A stretch of DNA of 64,000 nucleotides from Caldovatus aquaticus (lineage in GTDB: Bacteria > Pseudomonadota > Alphaproteobacteria > Acetobacterales > Acetobacteraceae). Location of the stretch: NCBI RefSeq assembly GCF_019458025.1, contig NZ_JAHZUY010000005.1, positions 62,001-126,000 of the forward strand, given 5' to 3'. A program made the translations under genes and the position numbers. Below are positions 1 to 9,782 of the stretch, one piece after another (position 1 is the stretch's first letter; every line of letters begins with the position of its first letter). The notes below the pieces were generated by a model, which was not told where the DNA came from, did not search any database, and worked only from the letters and a program-made list of their open reading frames with translations.

Positions 1-763
1 GCGCCTGCATCGCCACCTGGCGCGTGAGCTTGAGGTCGTGGATGCGCCGCTCCAGCTCGTCGCGCGCGGCGCGGAGGTCGCGCAGGCGCTGCGCCGCGAC
101 CGCGTCGCCGCTCGCCACCTGCTGCGTCACCTCGGGGATCGCCTCGCGGTCCACGCGGGCGAGGGCGAGCTCGCCCGCGGCGATGTGGTCGCCGAGGGCG
201 TGGAACCATTCGAGCGTCGCGGCATAGAGCCGGTCGAGCTTCACCACGTCCTCGAGCAGCCGTGTGCGGTGGACGTCGAGACGGTCGCCGATCGCCTCGA
301 CCTGGGCGCGGATGTCCTCGTAGCGCTGGGCGATGCGCGCGACCTCGGCGCCGGTGCGGCCGAACAGCCGGGCGAAGAAGCTGGGCCGCTCGGCGAGCCT
401 GGTCACGTCGAAGCCGCGCAGCGTGGCGAGGAGGTTGGAGAGCGTCTCCCCCGCCTCCCCCGCGTCGCGGTTGCGCGCGCCCTCCAGCATGGCGTCGGCG
501 GCGGCGGAGGCGCGGTTCTGCACCTCGGCGCCGAAGCGGAGGATCGACTCCGGGTTCATGATGTCGAGCCGCGCCGCCAGCGCCTCGATCTCCGGCCGCC
601 GCTCGGGCGGGACCGGCGCCGCCGCCTCGGCGGCGACCGCGGCGGCGGTGGCGTCGCGCACCGCGGCGGCGTTCGCATCGAGCGCCACCTGGGCGAGCGT
701 GGCCGCCGTGTCGCTGCCGGGGCGGCCCTGCGGACCGGGGGTGGTCGTCTTCGCCTCGCTCAT
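1..763 (-). CDS. telA: TelA-family toxic anion resistance protein (3' part beyond window)
   Basis: Reads MSEAKTT from an ATG at 763 and stays open to base 1, so about 254 codons are visible and the C-terminus is missing; TelA proteins are usually 330-400 aa. The visible part is soluble, Ala-rich and helical, with phrases such as ESILRFGAEVQNRASAAAD, FFARLFGR and VQAIGDRL-type helices typical of the family. TelA proteins are linked to tellurite and other toxic-anion resistance, but their mechanism is not settled. The ATG overlaps the TGA of the upstream XpaC-like gene (ATGA, 760-763), which implies translational coupling, and the xpaC-telA pairing supports the call. It is the last visible gene of a leftward three-gene unit. 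Confidence 0.8.
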   Translation of the reverse strand, partial: MSEAKTTTPGPQGRPGSDTAATLAQVALDANAAAVRDATAAAVAAEAAAPVPPERRPEIEALAARLDIMNPESILRFGAEVQNRASAAADAMLEGARNRDAGEAGETLSNLLATLRGFDVTRLAERPSFFARLFGRTGAEVARIAQRYEDIRAQVEAIGDRLDVHRTRLLEDVVKLDRLYAATLEWFHALGDHIAAGELALARVDREAIPEVTQQVASGDAVAAQRLRDLRAARDELERRIHDLKLTRQVAMQA

Positions 764-1560
764 CCGTATCCCTCCTGGCGCAGGCGGTCGGAGAGGACCC
801 GCACCTGCACTTCGAGCGCCTCGGTCTCCTCGCGGCGCAGGTGCTCGCGCAGCTCCTGCGCCGTGCGCTCGAGCTCCGCGAGCAGCGCCGGCAGCGTGTC
901 CGGCGGGGTGGCGCCCGCCTCCAGGCGCCGGGTGATGCGCTCCAGCCCGTCCAGATGGACGTTCAGGAAGCGGCGGGCCAGGGGCAGGCGGTCGGGGCGC
1001 TGCGCCAGGTCGTCCAGCACGCCGGCCATGGCGCCGGCCACGCCCTGGAGGCGCCGGTCGGACAGGCGCGCCGCCGCGGCCCGGATGCGGGCGAGGCGCG
1101 CACGCGCCTCGGCGATCGCGGCCGGTTCGGCGGGAGGCTCGGGCGGCGGCAGGAGCGGCTCGGCCTCGACGAAGGCGCCGTCGTAGAGGAGGCGCGTGCC
1201 GAGCCAGGCGCCGCCGCCGAGCAGCAGGGCGGTCAGCGCCGGCATGCCGGCGGCAAGGCCGGCGGTGAGGCCCGCTGCCGCCCCCATGATCACCGCCGCG
1301 CGGTTGGTGTCGCCGCGCCGTCCCCGCCGCAGCATCGCGACGGCGAGCCATGGCAGGCCGATGCCGAGCAGCGTGCCGACCAGGTGCCTGGGATCGTGCC
1401 CGAGGATCAGCTCCAGCGGCACGTCGAGCCAGAGCGGCGCGGAGAAGCCGGGCAGCAGCAGCCCGCGCCAGAGGGTGCGCTGGCGGCGGAACTGCTCACC
1501 GAGCCAGCCGCCGTCGAGGCCGCCTGGCACGGCAGGAGAGGGACGGGGCGGCTCGGGCAT
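760..1560 (-). CDS. XpaC-like protein, partner of TelA
   Basis: 266 aa from ATG 1560 (MPEPPRPSPAV). The first half holds hydrophobic segments at about residues 40-77 and 88-115. The second half is a charged helical domain ending LSDRLRQEGYG, the usual C-terminal pattern of the XpaC (5-bromo-4-chloroindolyl phosphate hydrolysis) family. Such proteins are regularly encoded beside TelA, and their biochemical role is not established. The frame stays open upstream to 1740, but the 1560 start is preferred because it overlaps the stop of the small upstream gene (TGATG) and because the upstream residues look like out-of-frame translation. Its stop overlaps the TelA start. Confidence 0.7.
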   Translation of the reverse strand: MPEPPRPSPAVPGGLDGGWLGEQFRRQRTLWRGLLLPGFSAPLWLDVPLELILGHDPRHLVGTLLGIGLPWLAVAMLRRGRRGDTNRAAVIMGAAAGLTAGLAAGMPALTALLLGGGAWLGTRLLYDGAFVEAEPLLPPPEPPAEPAAIAEARARLARIRAAAARLSDRRLQGVAGAMAGVLDDLAQRPDRLPLARRFLNVHLDGLERITRRLEAGATPPDTLPALLAELERTAQELREHLRREETEALEVQVRVLSDRLRQEGYG

Positions 1561-1733
1561 CAATGGAACAGCGCAATCACGCTGGCGAGCCAGAGGGTCA
1601 GGCCCAGCAGGCCGATGCCCCAGGCACGGCGCAGGGGAACGGGAAAGCCGCCGAGCAGCACGGAACGATCCCGGGCCGCGGTCCGTCCGTCGCGCGGGGC
1701 GTCGTTGCGCGGGGCGTCGTTGCGCGAAGCCAT
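1560..1733 (-). CDS. 57-aa single-span membrane protein, coupled to xpaC-telA
   Basis: Short ORF starting MASRNDAPRNDAPRDG at ATG 1733 and ending ASVIALFH, with TGA at 1560-1562 sharing a base with the XpaC-like ATG. It has a charged N-terminus carrying a repeated RNDAP unit, then one hydrophobic segment (about residues 38-55), consistent with a single membrane span. AAGGA lies six to seven bases before the ATG. It is the promoter-proximal gene of the telA unit; the next gene upstream is divergent, 68 bp away. No family is recognised and the function is unknown. The stop-start overlap and the ribosome site argue that it is real. Confidence 0.55.
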   Translation of the reverse strand: MASRNDAPRNDAPRDGRTAARDRSVLLGGFPVPLRRAWGIGLLGLTLWLASVIALFH

Positions 1734-1801
1734 GGCACATCCTTAGATCGGGCGCCGGGCGCGCGGATCAACCGGCGCGCCGATGACGGGAACGGGGACG
1801 C

Positions 1802-2752
1802 ATGAGCGAGGCGGCAGGACCGGCGGAGCGCGTGGCGCTGGTGGGGGCGGGCCTGATCGGCCGCGCCTGGGCGATCGTCTTCGCGCGCGCCGGGCTGCCG
1901 GTGGCGCTGTGGGATCCGGTGCCGGGCGTGGCCGAGGCGGCGCTCGGCACGATCGGCGAACGTCTGGCCGACCTGCGCGCCGCCGGCTTGGTCGCGGAGG
2001 CGCCGGAGGCGATCGCGGCCCGGATCGCCGTGGCGCCCAGCCTGGAGGCGGCGGTCGCGGGCGCCGCGCACGTGCAGGAGCAGGGGCCGGAACGGGTGGA
2101 GGTGAAGCGCGCAACCTTCGCGCGTCTGGACGCGCTCTGTCCGCCGGACGTGGTGCTGGCGAGCTCGACCTCCGGCATCCCGGCGAGCGGCTTCACCGAG
2201 GGGCTCGCCGGCCGCGCGCGCTGCCTCGTCGCCCACCCGGTGAACCCGCCCTACCTGGTGCCGCTGGTGGAGCTGGTCGGCGCGCCCTGGACCGACCCGG
2301 CGGCGGTGGCGCGCACGCGGGCGCTGATGGAGCGCGTGGGGCAGGTGCCGGTGACGGCGTTCAGGGAGACGCGCGGCTTCGTCCTCAACCGCCTGCAGGC
2401 AGCGCTGGTGGCGGAGGCGTTCCGGCTGGTGCGCGACGGCGTGATGAGCGTCGAGGACGTGGATCGCTGCGTGAAGGACGGGCTCGGCCTGCGCTGGTCC
2501 TTCATGGGGCCGTTCGAGACCATCGACCTGAACGCGCCGGGCGGCGTGGCGGACTACGTGGCGCGGTTCGGGGCGCTGATGGGCGGGATCACGCAGGAGC
2601 AGACGCCCTACGACTACGACGCGCCGACGGTCGCGCGCGTCGCGGCGGCCCGCCGCGCGGCGCTGCCCCCGGAGCGGATCGCGGAGCGCAGCGCCTGGCG
2701 CGACCGGCGGCTGATGGCGCTGCTGGCGCACAAGCGGGGGCAGGCCGGATAG
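1802..2752 (+). CDS. 3-hydroxyacyl-CoA dehydrogenase / lambda-crystallin-like NAD oxidoreductase
   Basis: 316 aa, the length of the short lambda-crystallin (L-gulonate 3-dehydrogenase)/carnitine dehydrogenase-like branch of the 3-hydroxyacyl-CoA dehydrogenase family. It has an NAD-binding GAGLIG at residues 15-20, SSTSG at 121-125 and the family hallmark HPVNPP at 145-150 followed by LVELVG, which supplies the catalytic His-Glu pair. The C-terminal helical domain (about 180-290) is present. It should oxidise a 3-hydroxy acid or 3-hydroxyacyl substrate with NAD+ in the cytosol; the exact substrate cannot be read from sequence. It is divergent from the telA unit and followed by a TetR-like gene. 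A two-hairpin repeat begins on the last base of its stop codon. Confidence 0.85.
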   Translation: MSEAAGPAERVALVGAGLIGRAWAIVFARAGLPVALWDPVPGVAEAALGTIGERLADLRAAGLVAEAPEAIAARIAVAPSLEAAVAGAAHVQEQGPERVEVKRATFARLDALCPPDVVLASSTSGIPASGFTEGLAGRARCLVAHPVNPPYLVPLVELVGAPWTDPAAVARTRALMERVGQVPVTAFRETRGFVLNRLQAALVAEAFRLVRDGVMSVEDVDRCVKDGLGLRWSFMGPFETIDLNAPGGVADYVARFGALMGGITQEQTPYDYDAPTVARVAAARRAALPPERIAERSAWRDRRLMALLAHKRGQAG

Positions 2753-2853
2753 AGCGGATCGCGGACGGCGGGAAACGGCCGGGAGCCCGAATCCGCTCGA
2801 CGGAGGACGAGTCGGAGCCGTTCCCGCGGGCACCGCCGAGCGGAAACGGCTCC
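2752..2853 (+). repeat. Two-hairpin intergenic element, copy A
   Basis: 102-bp element starting on the G of the TAG stop of the preceding gene. Hairpin 1 spans 2752-2798 and is closed by GAGCGGAT / ATCCGCTC. Hairpin 2 has arms at 2814-2827 (GGAGCCGTTCCCGC) and 2840-2853 (GCGGAAACGGCTCC), pairing 13 of 14 bases around a 12-nt loop. About 75% identical without gaps to the element at 41689-41790 on the other strand. No T-run follows, so if it ends transcription it does so without a classical tail. Confidence 0.65.
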
Positions 2854-2921
2854 AGGGCGACCGGCGCCCCGCGGCCGTTCCGGCGGCCCGGCGGGGCGCG
2901 GTCCGGCGCAAGGAGGATGCC

Positions 2922-3521
2922 ATGCAGGAAGAGCCTTTGGCGGAGCGCCCGGCGCGGGATCCCCGCCGCGCGCGCATCCTCGACGCCGCGATGGAGGTCG
3001 CCGCGGCCACGGGCTGGTACGACCTCCGCCTGCACCTCGTCGCGGAGCGGCTCGGCCTGCCGCTCGCCGCGATCCACGCCGAGTTCCGCGACGCCGACGC
3101 GATCGCCAACGCCTGGTTCGCGCGCGCGCTCGAGGCGATGCTTGCCGAGCCGATGCCGGGCTTCACGGCGCTGCCACCGAGCGAGCGGATGCGCATCGTG
3201 CTGCTGCGCTGGTTCGACGCGCAGGCGGCGCACCGGCGCGTGGTGGCCTCGATGCTGCGCGCCAAGCTGCATCCCTCGCACCCGCACCATTGGGTGCCGC
3301 TGCCCTTCGACCTGTCGCGGCTGATGCACTGGGCGCTGGAGGCGGCGCGGCTCGACGCGCGCGGCCTCTCCCGACAGGCGGAGGAGGTCGGGCTGACGCT
3401 CGTGTTCCTGGGCGCGCTCGCGCTCTGGCTGCGCGACGAGAGCCCGGGGCAGGCGCGGACGCGCGCCTTCCTCGCGCGCAGCCTCGGCTGGCTCGACCGG
3501 CTGCCGCGGCGGGCGGGCTAG
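2922..3521 (+). CDS. TetR/AcrR-like regulator
   Basis: 199 aa. Residues 14-60 match a TetR-type DNA-binding head: an RRARILDAAMEVAAATGW helix, then VAERLGLPLAAIHAEF as the helix-turn-helix, followed by an all-helical ligand domain. COQ9-like proteins share this fold and are an alternative, as the head is rather divergent. ATG 2922 lies a few bases after AAGGAGG. It follows the dehydrogenase with a 169-bp gap filled mainly by the hairpin repeat, so it may have its own promoter. Its TAG stop shares all four bases of CTAG (3518-3521) with the stop of the convergent permease gene. Confidence 0.65.
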   Translation: MQEEPLAERPARDPRRARILDAAMEVAAATGWYDLRLHLVAERLGLPLAAIHAEFRDADAIANAWFARALEAMLAEPMPGFTALPPSERMRIVLLRWFDAQAAHRRVVASMLRAKLHPSHPHHWVPLPFDLSRLMHWALEAARLDARGLSRQAEEVGLTLVFLGALALWLRDESPGQARTRAFLARSLGWLDRLPRRAG

Positions 3522-4402
3522 CGCCGTTCCGCGCGCGGGTCGAACGCGTCGCGCAGCCCGTCGCCGACCAGGTTGAAGGACAGCACGACGAGGAAGATCG
3601 CCGCGCCCGGGAAGATCGCGAGCCAGGGCGCGCTCTCCAGGAAGCGCTGCGCGCTGTTTAGCATGCTGCCCCAGGACGGCGCCGGCGGCTGCTGGCCGAG
3701 GCCGAGGAAGGAGAGCGCGGCCTCGGCGATGATCGCCTCGGCGATGGCGAGGGTGGACTGCACGAGCAGCGGCGGGACGATGTTCGGCAGCACGTGCAGC
3801 GCCGCGATGCGCCAGGGCGGGTTGCCGAGGGCGCGCGCGGCCTCCACCCAGTCGGTGGCCTTCGCGTCCAGCGCCATGCCGCGGGCGAGGCGCACGAAGA
3901 CCGGGCTGAAGGTGATGGCGATGGCGAGCATCGCGTTCTCCAGCGCCGGGCCGAGGAAGGCGGCGAGCGCGATCGCCAGGATCAGGAACGGAACGGAGAG
4001 CATCGCATCCGCGATGCGCGACAGCACGGCATCGAGGACGCCGCCGGCGAAGCCCGCGACCAGGCCGATCGGCACGCCGATGGCGGCGGCGAACAGTACC
4101 GAGACGACGCCGGCCATCAGGCTCGCCCGCGCGCCCCAGACGACGCGGGAGAGCACGTCGCGCCCGTTCTCGTCGGTGCCGAACCAGTGCGCCGCCGAGG
4201 GCGCCTTGCGGATCGCGGTCCAGGAGGTGGCGAGCGGGTCGTAGGGCGCGACCCAGGGCGCGGCCAGCGCCACGGTCACGAACACGACGATCACCAGGAA
4301 CCCGAACAGCGCGATGCGATGGCGCAGGAAGCGGCGCAGCGCGCGCCGCCCGGGGCTCTCGCCGCGCTCGGCCGGCGCGGGGGCGGCGGCCGTGGCGCTC
4401 AT
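3518..4402 (-). CDS. DppC/OppC-type peptide ABC permease
   Basis: 294 aa inner-membrane permease. The N-terminal tail and first span (about 32-52) are followed by the periplasmic APYDPLAT and HWFGTDENGRD signatures of the DppC branch, five more spans, and a cytoplasmic EAA loop (EAARALGNPPWRIAALHVLP) that docks the ATPases. It forms a heterodimer with the upstream DppB-type protein for uptake of peptides or similar solutes. It is last in the operon, with its ATG overlapping the dppB stop (4399-4402). Confidence 0.9.
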   Translation of the reverse strand: MSATAAAPAPAERGESPGRRALRRFLRHRIALFGFLVIVVFVTVALAAPWVAPYDPLATSWTAIRKAPSAAHWFGTDENGRDVLSRVVWGARASLMAGVVSVLFAAAIGVPIGLVAGFAGGVLDAVLSRIADAMLSVPFLILAIALAAFLGPALENAMLAIAITFSPVFVRLARGMALDAKATDWVEAARALGNPPWRIAALHVLPNIVPPLLVQSTLAIAEAIIAEAALSFLGLGQQPPAPSWGSMLNSAQRFLESAPWLAIFPGAAIFLVVLSFNLVGDGLRDAFDPRAERR

Positions 4403-5346
4403 GCGTGGCGCAGCCTCGGGTTGATCGCCATGTAGAGCAGGTCGGCGACCAGGCTGAGCAGCACGAAGATCAGCGCGGTCGTCAGTACCACCCCCTGCAC
4501 CACCGGATAGTCGCGGTTGAACACGGCATCCACCACCAGCTTGCCGAAGCCCGGGATGGTGAAGATCTGCTCGGTCAGCACGGCGCCGGCGAGCAGCCGG
4601 CCGAACTCGATGGTGCCGAGGGTGACGACCGGGATCAGCGCGTTGCGCAGCGCGTGCTTCCAGACGACGACGCGCTCCGGCAGTCCCTTGGCGCGGGCGG
4701 TGCGGACGTAGTCCTGGGCGAGCGCCGTCAGCATCGCGGCGCGGGTGTGGCGCATCAGCACCCCGGCGACGTTGGTGCCGAGGACGAAGGCCGGCATGAT
4801 CGTCGTCGCGACGGACTGCCGGAAGTCCTCGGTCGGCGGCACGTAGCCCGAGGGCGGCAGCCAGCCGAGCTCGACGCTGACCAGAAGGATCAGCATGATC
4901 CCGAGCCAGAAATTCGGCGTCGAGATGCCGAACAGCGCGACCGCGTTCGCCAGCCAGTCCGCCGGCCGGTCGCGCCGCACCGCGGAGAGGATGCCCGCCG
5001 GCACGCCGATCAGCGCGCCGATCAGGAAGGCCATGGTGGCGAGCTGCGCGGTGACGGGCAGCTTCTGCAGGATCAGCTCCGCCACCGGCATGCGGATGCG
5101 CCAGGAGAAGCCGAAATCGCCGCGCAGCACGTCGCCGAGCCAGTGGAGGTACTGCTCGTGGAGCGGCCGGTCGAGCCGGAGCTCGGCGCGGATCTGCGCC
5201 AGCACCTGCGGATCCCCCCGCTCCTCTCCCGCGAGAATGAGGGCCGGGTCACCGGGCATGAGCTGCTGCAGCCCGAAGATCAGGAACGAGAGGATCAGCA
5301 GCGTCGGCACCACCTGCCCGAGCCGGCGCGCGAGCCAGACCCACAT
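4399..5346 (-). CDS. DppB/OppB-type peptide ABC permease
   Basis: 315 aa. Begins with the standard N-terminal span (VVPTLLILSFLIFGLQQLMPGDP), then a periplasmic helical insert and five further spans. An EAA loop (VRTARAKGLPERVVVWKHALRN) is present. It pairs with the DppC-type protein. GTG/ATG-type starts nearby do not alter the call. It lies seven bases after the binding-protein stop and overlaps dppC, so all subunits are cotranscribed. Confidence 0.9.
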   Translation of the reverse strand: MWVWLARRLGQVVPTLLILSFLIFGLQQLMPGDPALILAGEERGDPQVLAQIRAELRLDRPLHEQYLHWLGDVLRGDFGFSWRIRMPVAELILQKLPVTAQLATMAFLIGALIGVPAGILSAVRRDRPADWLANAVALFGISTPNFWLGIMLILLVSVELGWLPPSGYVPPTEDFRQSVATTIMPAFVLGTNVAGVLMRHTRAAMLTALAQDYVRTARAKGLPERVVVWKHALRNALIPVVTLGTIEFGRLLAGAVLTEQIFTIPGFGKLVVDAVFNRDYPVVQGVVLTTALIFVLLSLVADLLYMAINPRLRHA

Positions 5347-5353
5347 CGGCGCG

Positions 5354-6870
5354 CTAGTTCAGCCGCAGGTCCTGCACCCGGATCAGGCCGTCCGGGACGG
5401 GGCGATAACCGGTCAGGCGCGCCGAGTGCGCCATGATGTTCTTGCGGTGCCAGAGGAAGATCCGCGGCCGGTCCTGGCGCACCAGGATCTGCAGGATCTG
5501 CTCGTAGAGCGCCTTGCGCCGCTCCTGGTCGAGCTCCGCCCGCGCCGCGTTCAGCAGGCGGTCCACCTCCGGGTTGGAGTAGCGCCCGTCGTTGTTGCCG
5601 CCGCCGGTGACGAAGAAGGAGTAGATGTTGCCGTCCGGGTCCACGCGCCCCGACCAGCCGACCAGCCACAGCTCGAACTCGCCCCGCTGCGCCGCCTGCA
5701 GGCCGGAGGCGAACTCGATCGCGCGCAGCCGGATGTCGAAGCCCGCCTCTCCGGCCATCGCCTGGATCACCTCGCCGACCTGGCGCAGATCCGGATTGTT
5801 CGGCACCAGGAGCTCGACCGGGAGCGGCGCCGCGACACCCGCCTCGCGCAGCAGGGCGCGGGCGCGCGCGACGTCGCGCGGCTCCGGCCGCAGCGTGGCG
5901 ACGTGGTAGGGATTGGCCGGCGGCAGGGGCTGCACGGTCGGCGTGTACATGCCCTCATAGACCACCTGCACGATCGCCTGGCGGTCGAGCGCGAGCTCGA
6001 GCGCGTGGCGCACGCGCGGGTCGCGGCCGAGCGGGGTGTCGGCGCGCGGGCCGTTGCCGACATTGATCTGCAGGCTCTGCCAGCCGAGCTCGTCCACCGC
6101 CACGGCGCGCAGCCGCCGGTCGCGCTGGATCGCGCGCAGGTCGTCCGGTTCCATGCGCTCGCCGAACTCGACCGCGCCGGACTGCAGGTTGGCGAGCCGC
6201 ACCGTGTTGTCCGGGATCGGCAGGTAGGTGATGCGGTTCAGGTGGATGCGGCCGGCGTCCCAGTATTCGGGGAAGCGCTCGACCACGATGCGCTCCTGGG
6301 CGACGCGCTCGACGAAGCGGAAGGGGCCGGCGCAGACCGGGCGGGTGCCGAAGTTGCGCCCCGCCGCCTCGGCGGCCTTCGGCGAGACGACCATGCCGGC
6401 GCGGTCGGTGAGCTGCGAGAGGAACGCCGCCGAGGGCTGGCGCAGGCGGATGCGCACGGTGCGCGGGTCCACCACCTCCACCGCCTCCATGTCGTTGATC
6501 TCGCTGCGGCGGAAGCTGCCCTGCATGGTCAGGTGGCGCATCAGGGAGTAGCGCACCGCCTCGGCGTCCATTGCCTCGCCGTCGTGGAAGCGGACGCCCT
6601 CGCGCAGCGTGATGACCAGCGTCCGCGGGTCCTCCCAGCGGTGCGCGGTGGCGAGCTGGGGGACGATCTGCAGCCGCTCGTCGATGTCGAACAGCTTGTC
6701 GCACAGCGCCGCATAGACGATGCGGCCGACATAGGTGCGCGACAGGGTGGGGTCGAGGATGTCCGGGTCCTCGCGCAGCGCGATGCGCAGGTGCTGCTGC
6801 TGCGGTTGCGCCTCGGCCGTGCCGGAGAGCAGCGCGGCGGAGAGCGCCAGCGCGGCGGCGATCGTCGTCC

Positions 6871-6874
<4 letters not shown>
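5354..6874 (-). CDS. Periplasmic solute-binding protein, family 5 (peptide/opine/nickel type)
   Basis: 506 aa. Signal peptide about 1-22 ([22 protein letters not shown]). The mature protein opens [17 protein letters not shown], has a typical domain I/II layout with [21 protein letters not shown], and ends with an [19 protein letters not shown] segment common to family 5 proteins. It delivers the solute to the DppB/DppC-type permease. The ligand is unknown; family 5 covers peptides, opines, glutathione and nickel chelates. An open frame runs far upstream of the ATG, but residues before it are a shadow of oppF. Its ATG overlaps the oppF stop (ATGA). Confidence 0.9.
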
Positions 6875-7976
<1,102 letters not shown>

Positions 7977-7980
<4 letters not shown>

Positions 7981-8972
7981 GCGGCGGCCTCCAGGACGCT
8001 CTCGAGCGGCGCGCGCCAGCAGGCGCTGGCGTGGCCCGGCGCCACCTCGGCGAGCGGCGGGGCCTCCTCGGCGCAGCGCGCGATGCGGAACGGGCAGCGC
8101 GGGGCGAAGCGGCAACCGGGGGGCGGGCGCGCCATGTCGGGGACGGCGCCCTCGATGCTCGCCAGCCGCCCGCCGGCGGCGCGGCCGAGCCGCGGCGCGG
8201 CGCCGAGCAGCCCGACCGTGTAGGGGTGCTGCGGCAGGGCGAACAGCGCCGCGGCGGGCGCGCGCTCCGCGATGCGGCCGGCATACATAACCACGACCTC
8301 GTCGGCGTGGTCGGCGACGACGCCGAGGTCGTGGGTGATCAGCACCACTGCAGTGCCGGTCTCGCGCTTCAGCTCGTCGATCAGCGCGAGGATCTGCGCC
8401 TGCACGGTGACGTCGAGCGCGGTGGTCGGCTCGTCGGCGAGCAGCAGGCGCGGGCGGCAGGCGAGCGCCATCGCGATCATCACCCGCTGGCGCATCCCGC
8501 CCGAGAGCTGGTGCGGATACTGGCGCGCCCGCCGCGCCGCATCCGGGATGCGCACATGCGCGAGCATCTCGACCGCGCGGGCGAAGGCCTCGCGGCGCGA
8601 AAGGCCCTGGTGCAGGCGGAGCGCCTCCGCCACCTGCTCGCCGGCGGTGAAGGCGGGGTTGAGGCTGGTCATCGGCTCCTGGAAGACCATCGCCATCTCG
8701 GCGCCGCGCAGCCTGCGCCGCTCCTCGGGCGGCAGGGTCGCGATCTCGCGCCCGGCGAGGCGGATCGAGCCGGAGACGCGGACGTGGGGCGGCAGCAGGC
8801 CCATGATCGCCAGCGCGGTGACCGACTTGCCGCAGCCGCTCTCGCCGACGATGGCGAGGGTGCGGCCCGGGGCGACGGCGAAGGAGACGCCGTCCACCGC
8901 GCGCAGCGGGCCGCGATCGGTGAGGAACTCGGCCGCGAGGCCGCGCACCTCGAGGGCCGGGGGCGCGCTCAC
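7977..8972 (-). CDS. OppD/DppD-type ABC ATPase
   Basis: 331 aa. Walker A GESGCGKS (43-50), Q-loop [12 protein letters not shown] (95-106), signature LSGGMRQR (156-163), Walker B LLLADE (176-181) and H-loop LITHDLG. The C-terminal oligopeptide-transporter domain includes [14 protein letters not shown]. The start overlaps the stop of the upstream DUF1028 gene (8969-8972). It pairs with the OppF-type protein. Confidence 0.9.
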
Positions 8973-9676
8973 GGCGCCTCCGCCCCGGCGGCGGCGATCG
9001 CCGCCTCGATCACCGCGCGGTCGAAGACGCCGGGATGGTCGCGTCCCGGGAGGAAGCGCCGGAAGTGCACGAAGCGGCGCTGCGCCACCGCGTGCAGGCG
9101 GCGCAGCTCGGCGATCGGGTCCGGATGGTCGTCCGCGCGGAGGTCGAGATCGGGATAGGGATCCTCGCTCGCCACCTGCAGTGCGGCCGATTGCCGGCCG
9201 CGCCGGTCGCCGCCCGCCGCCTCGCCGGCCTCGAGCGCGGCGAGCAGGCGCTCGGCGAGCGGCGCGCCGGCGGTGGCGAGGAAGGCGTCGCGCGTCGCCG
9301 CGAGCACCTCCGGCCCCGTCAGCATGTTGCCGGCGATGGAGAAATTCTCCCCGGCGAGATGCCCGGCCCAGCCGACGCAGGCCGCGCCGGTGTGGCGGGC
9401 GCTGCGCCCGTCCCAGGCGAGAAGGTGGAATTGCCGCGTCGCGCGGCCGGCGTCGGCGGCGGTGAGGGCGGCGACGACCGCCTCCGGCGCCTCGCCGGCG
9501 CGCAGCCGGGCCATGCCCTCGAGGGCGTAGATCGGGTTGACCAGCGCCTGGGTGGCGAGGGCGCCGACGCGCCCCTCCGCCCGCGGGCAGAGCGCGCCGA
9601 CCGCGAAGAAGCGCGTCGCGACCGCGACGCCGAGGGCTCCGGAATCGGGATCACGCGCGAGGATGGACCAGGTCAT
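8969..9676 (-). CDS. DUF1028 family protein at the head of the peptide-uptake operon
   Basis: 235 aa from ATG 9676. N-terminus [21 protein letters not shown], followed by [18 protein letters not shown] and [13 protein letters not shown], match the DUF1028 family, whose proteins adopt an Ntn-hydrolase-like fold and have no settled function. If it works as an Ntn hydrolase, Thr2 exposed after Met removal is the obvious nucleophile; that is inference. No signal peptide is visible, so it is probably cytosolic, where it could act on imported peptides or amides. It is first in the DUF1028-oppD-oppF-SBP-dppB-dppC operon and overlaps oppD by four bases. The frame is open to 9721 but the added residues lack family similarity. 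Confidence 0.85.
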   Translation of the reverse strand: MTWSILARDPDSGALGVAVATRFFAVGALCPRAEGRVGALATQALVNPIYALEGMARLRAGEAPEAVVAALTAADAGRATRQFHLLAWDGRSARHTGAACVGWAGHLAGENFSIAGNMLTGPEVLAATRDAFLATAGAPLAERLLAALEAGEAAGGDRRGRQSAALQVASEDPYPDLDLRADDHPDPIAELRRLHAVAQRRFVHFRRFLPGRDHPGVFDRAVIEAAIAAAGAEAP

Positions 9677-9738
9677 GCCTTTCCATTCCACCGCCCGCGG
9701 CGGCGGGCTGCCAAGGGCCAAATGCGGCCTGGCGCGGC

Positions 9739-9758
9739 GGCGCCGGCGGGCCGGCGCC
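9739..9758 (-). terminator. Possible stem-loop between liv and opp operons
   Basis: Perfect inverted repeat GGCGCCGGC / GCCGGCGCC with almost no spacer, so eight pairs and a four-base loop in practice. It lies 25 bp beyond the livM stop and 63 bp before the DUF1028 start. There is no U-run, so termination efficiency is uncertain and readthrough from the liv operon is possible. Confidence 0.35.
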
Positions 9759-9782
9759 CCGCGGGCGCGGATCCCGCCCGGG

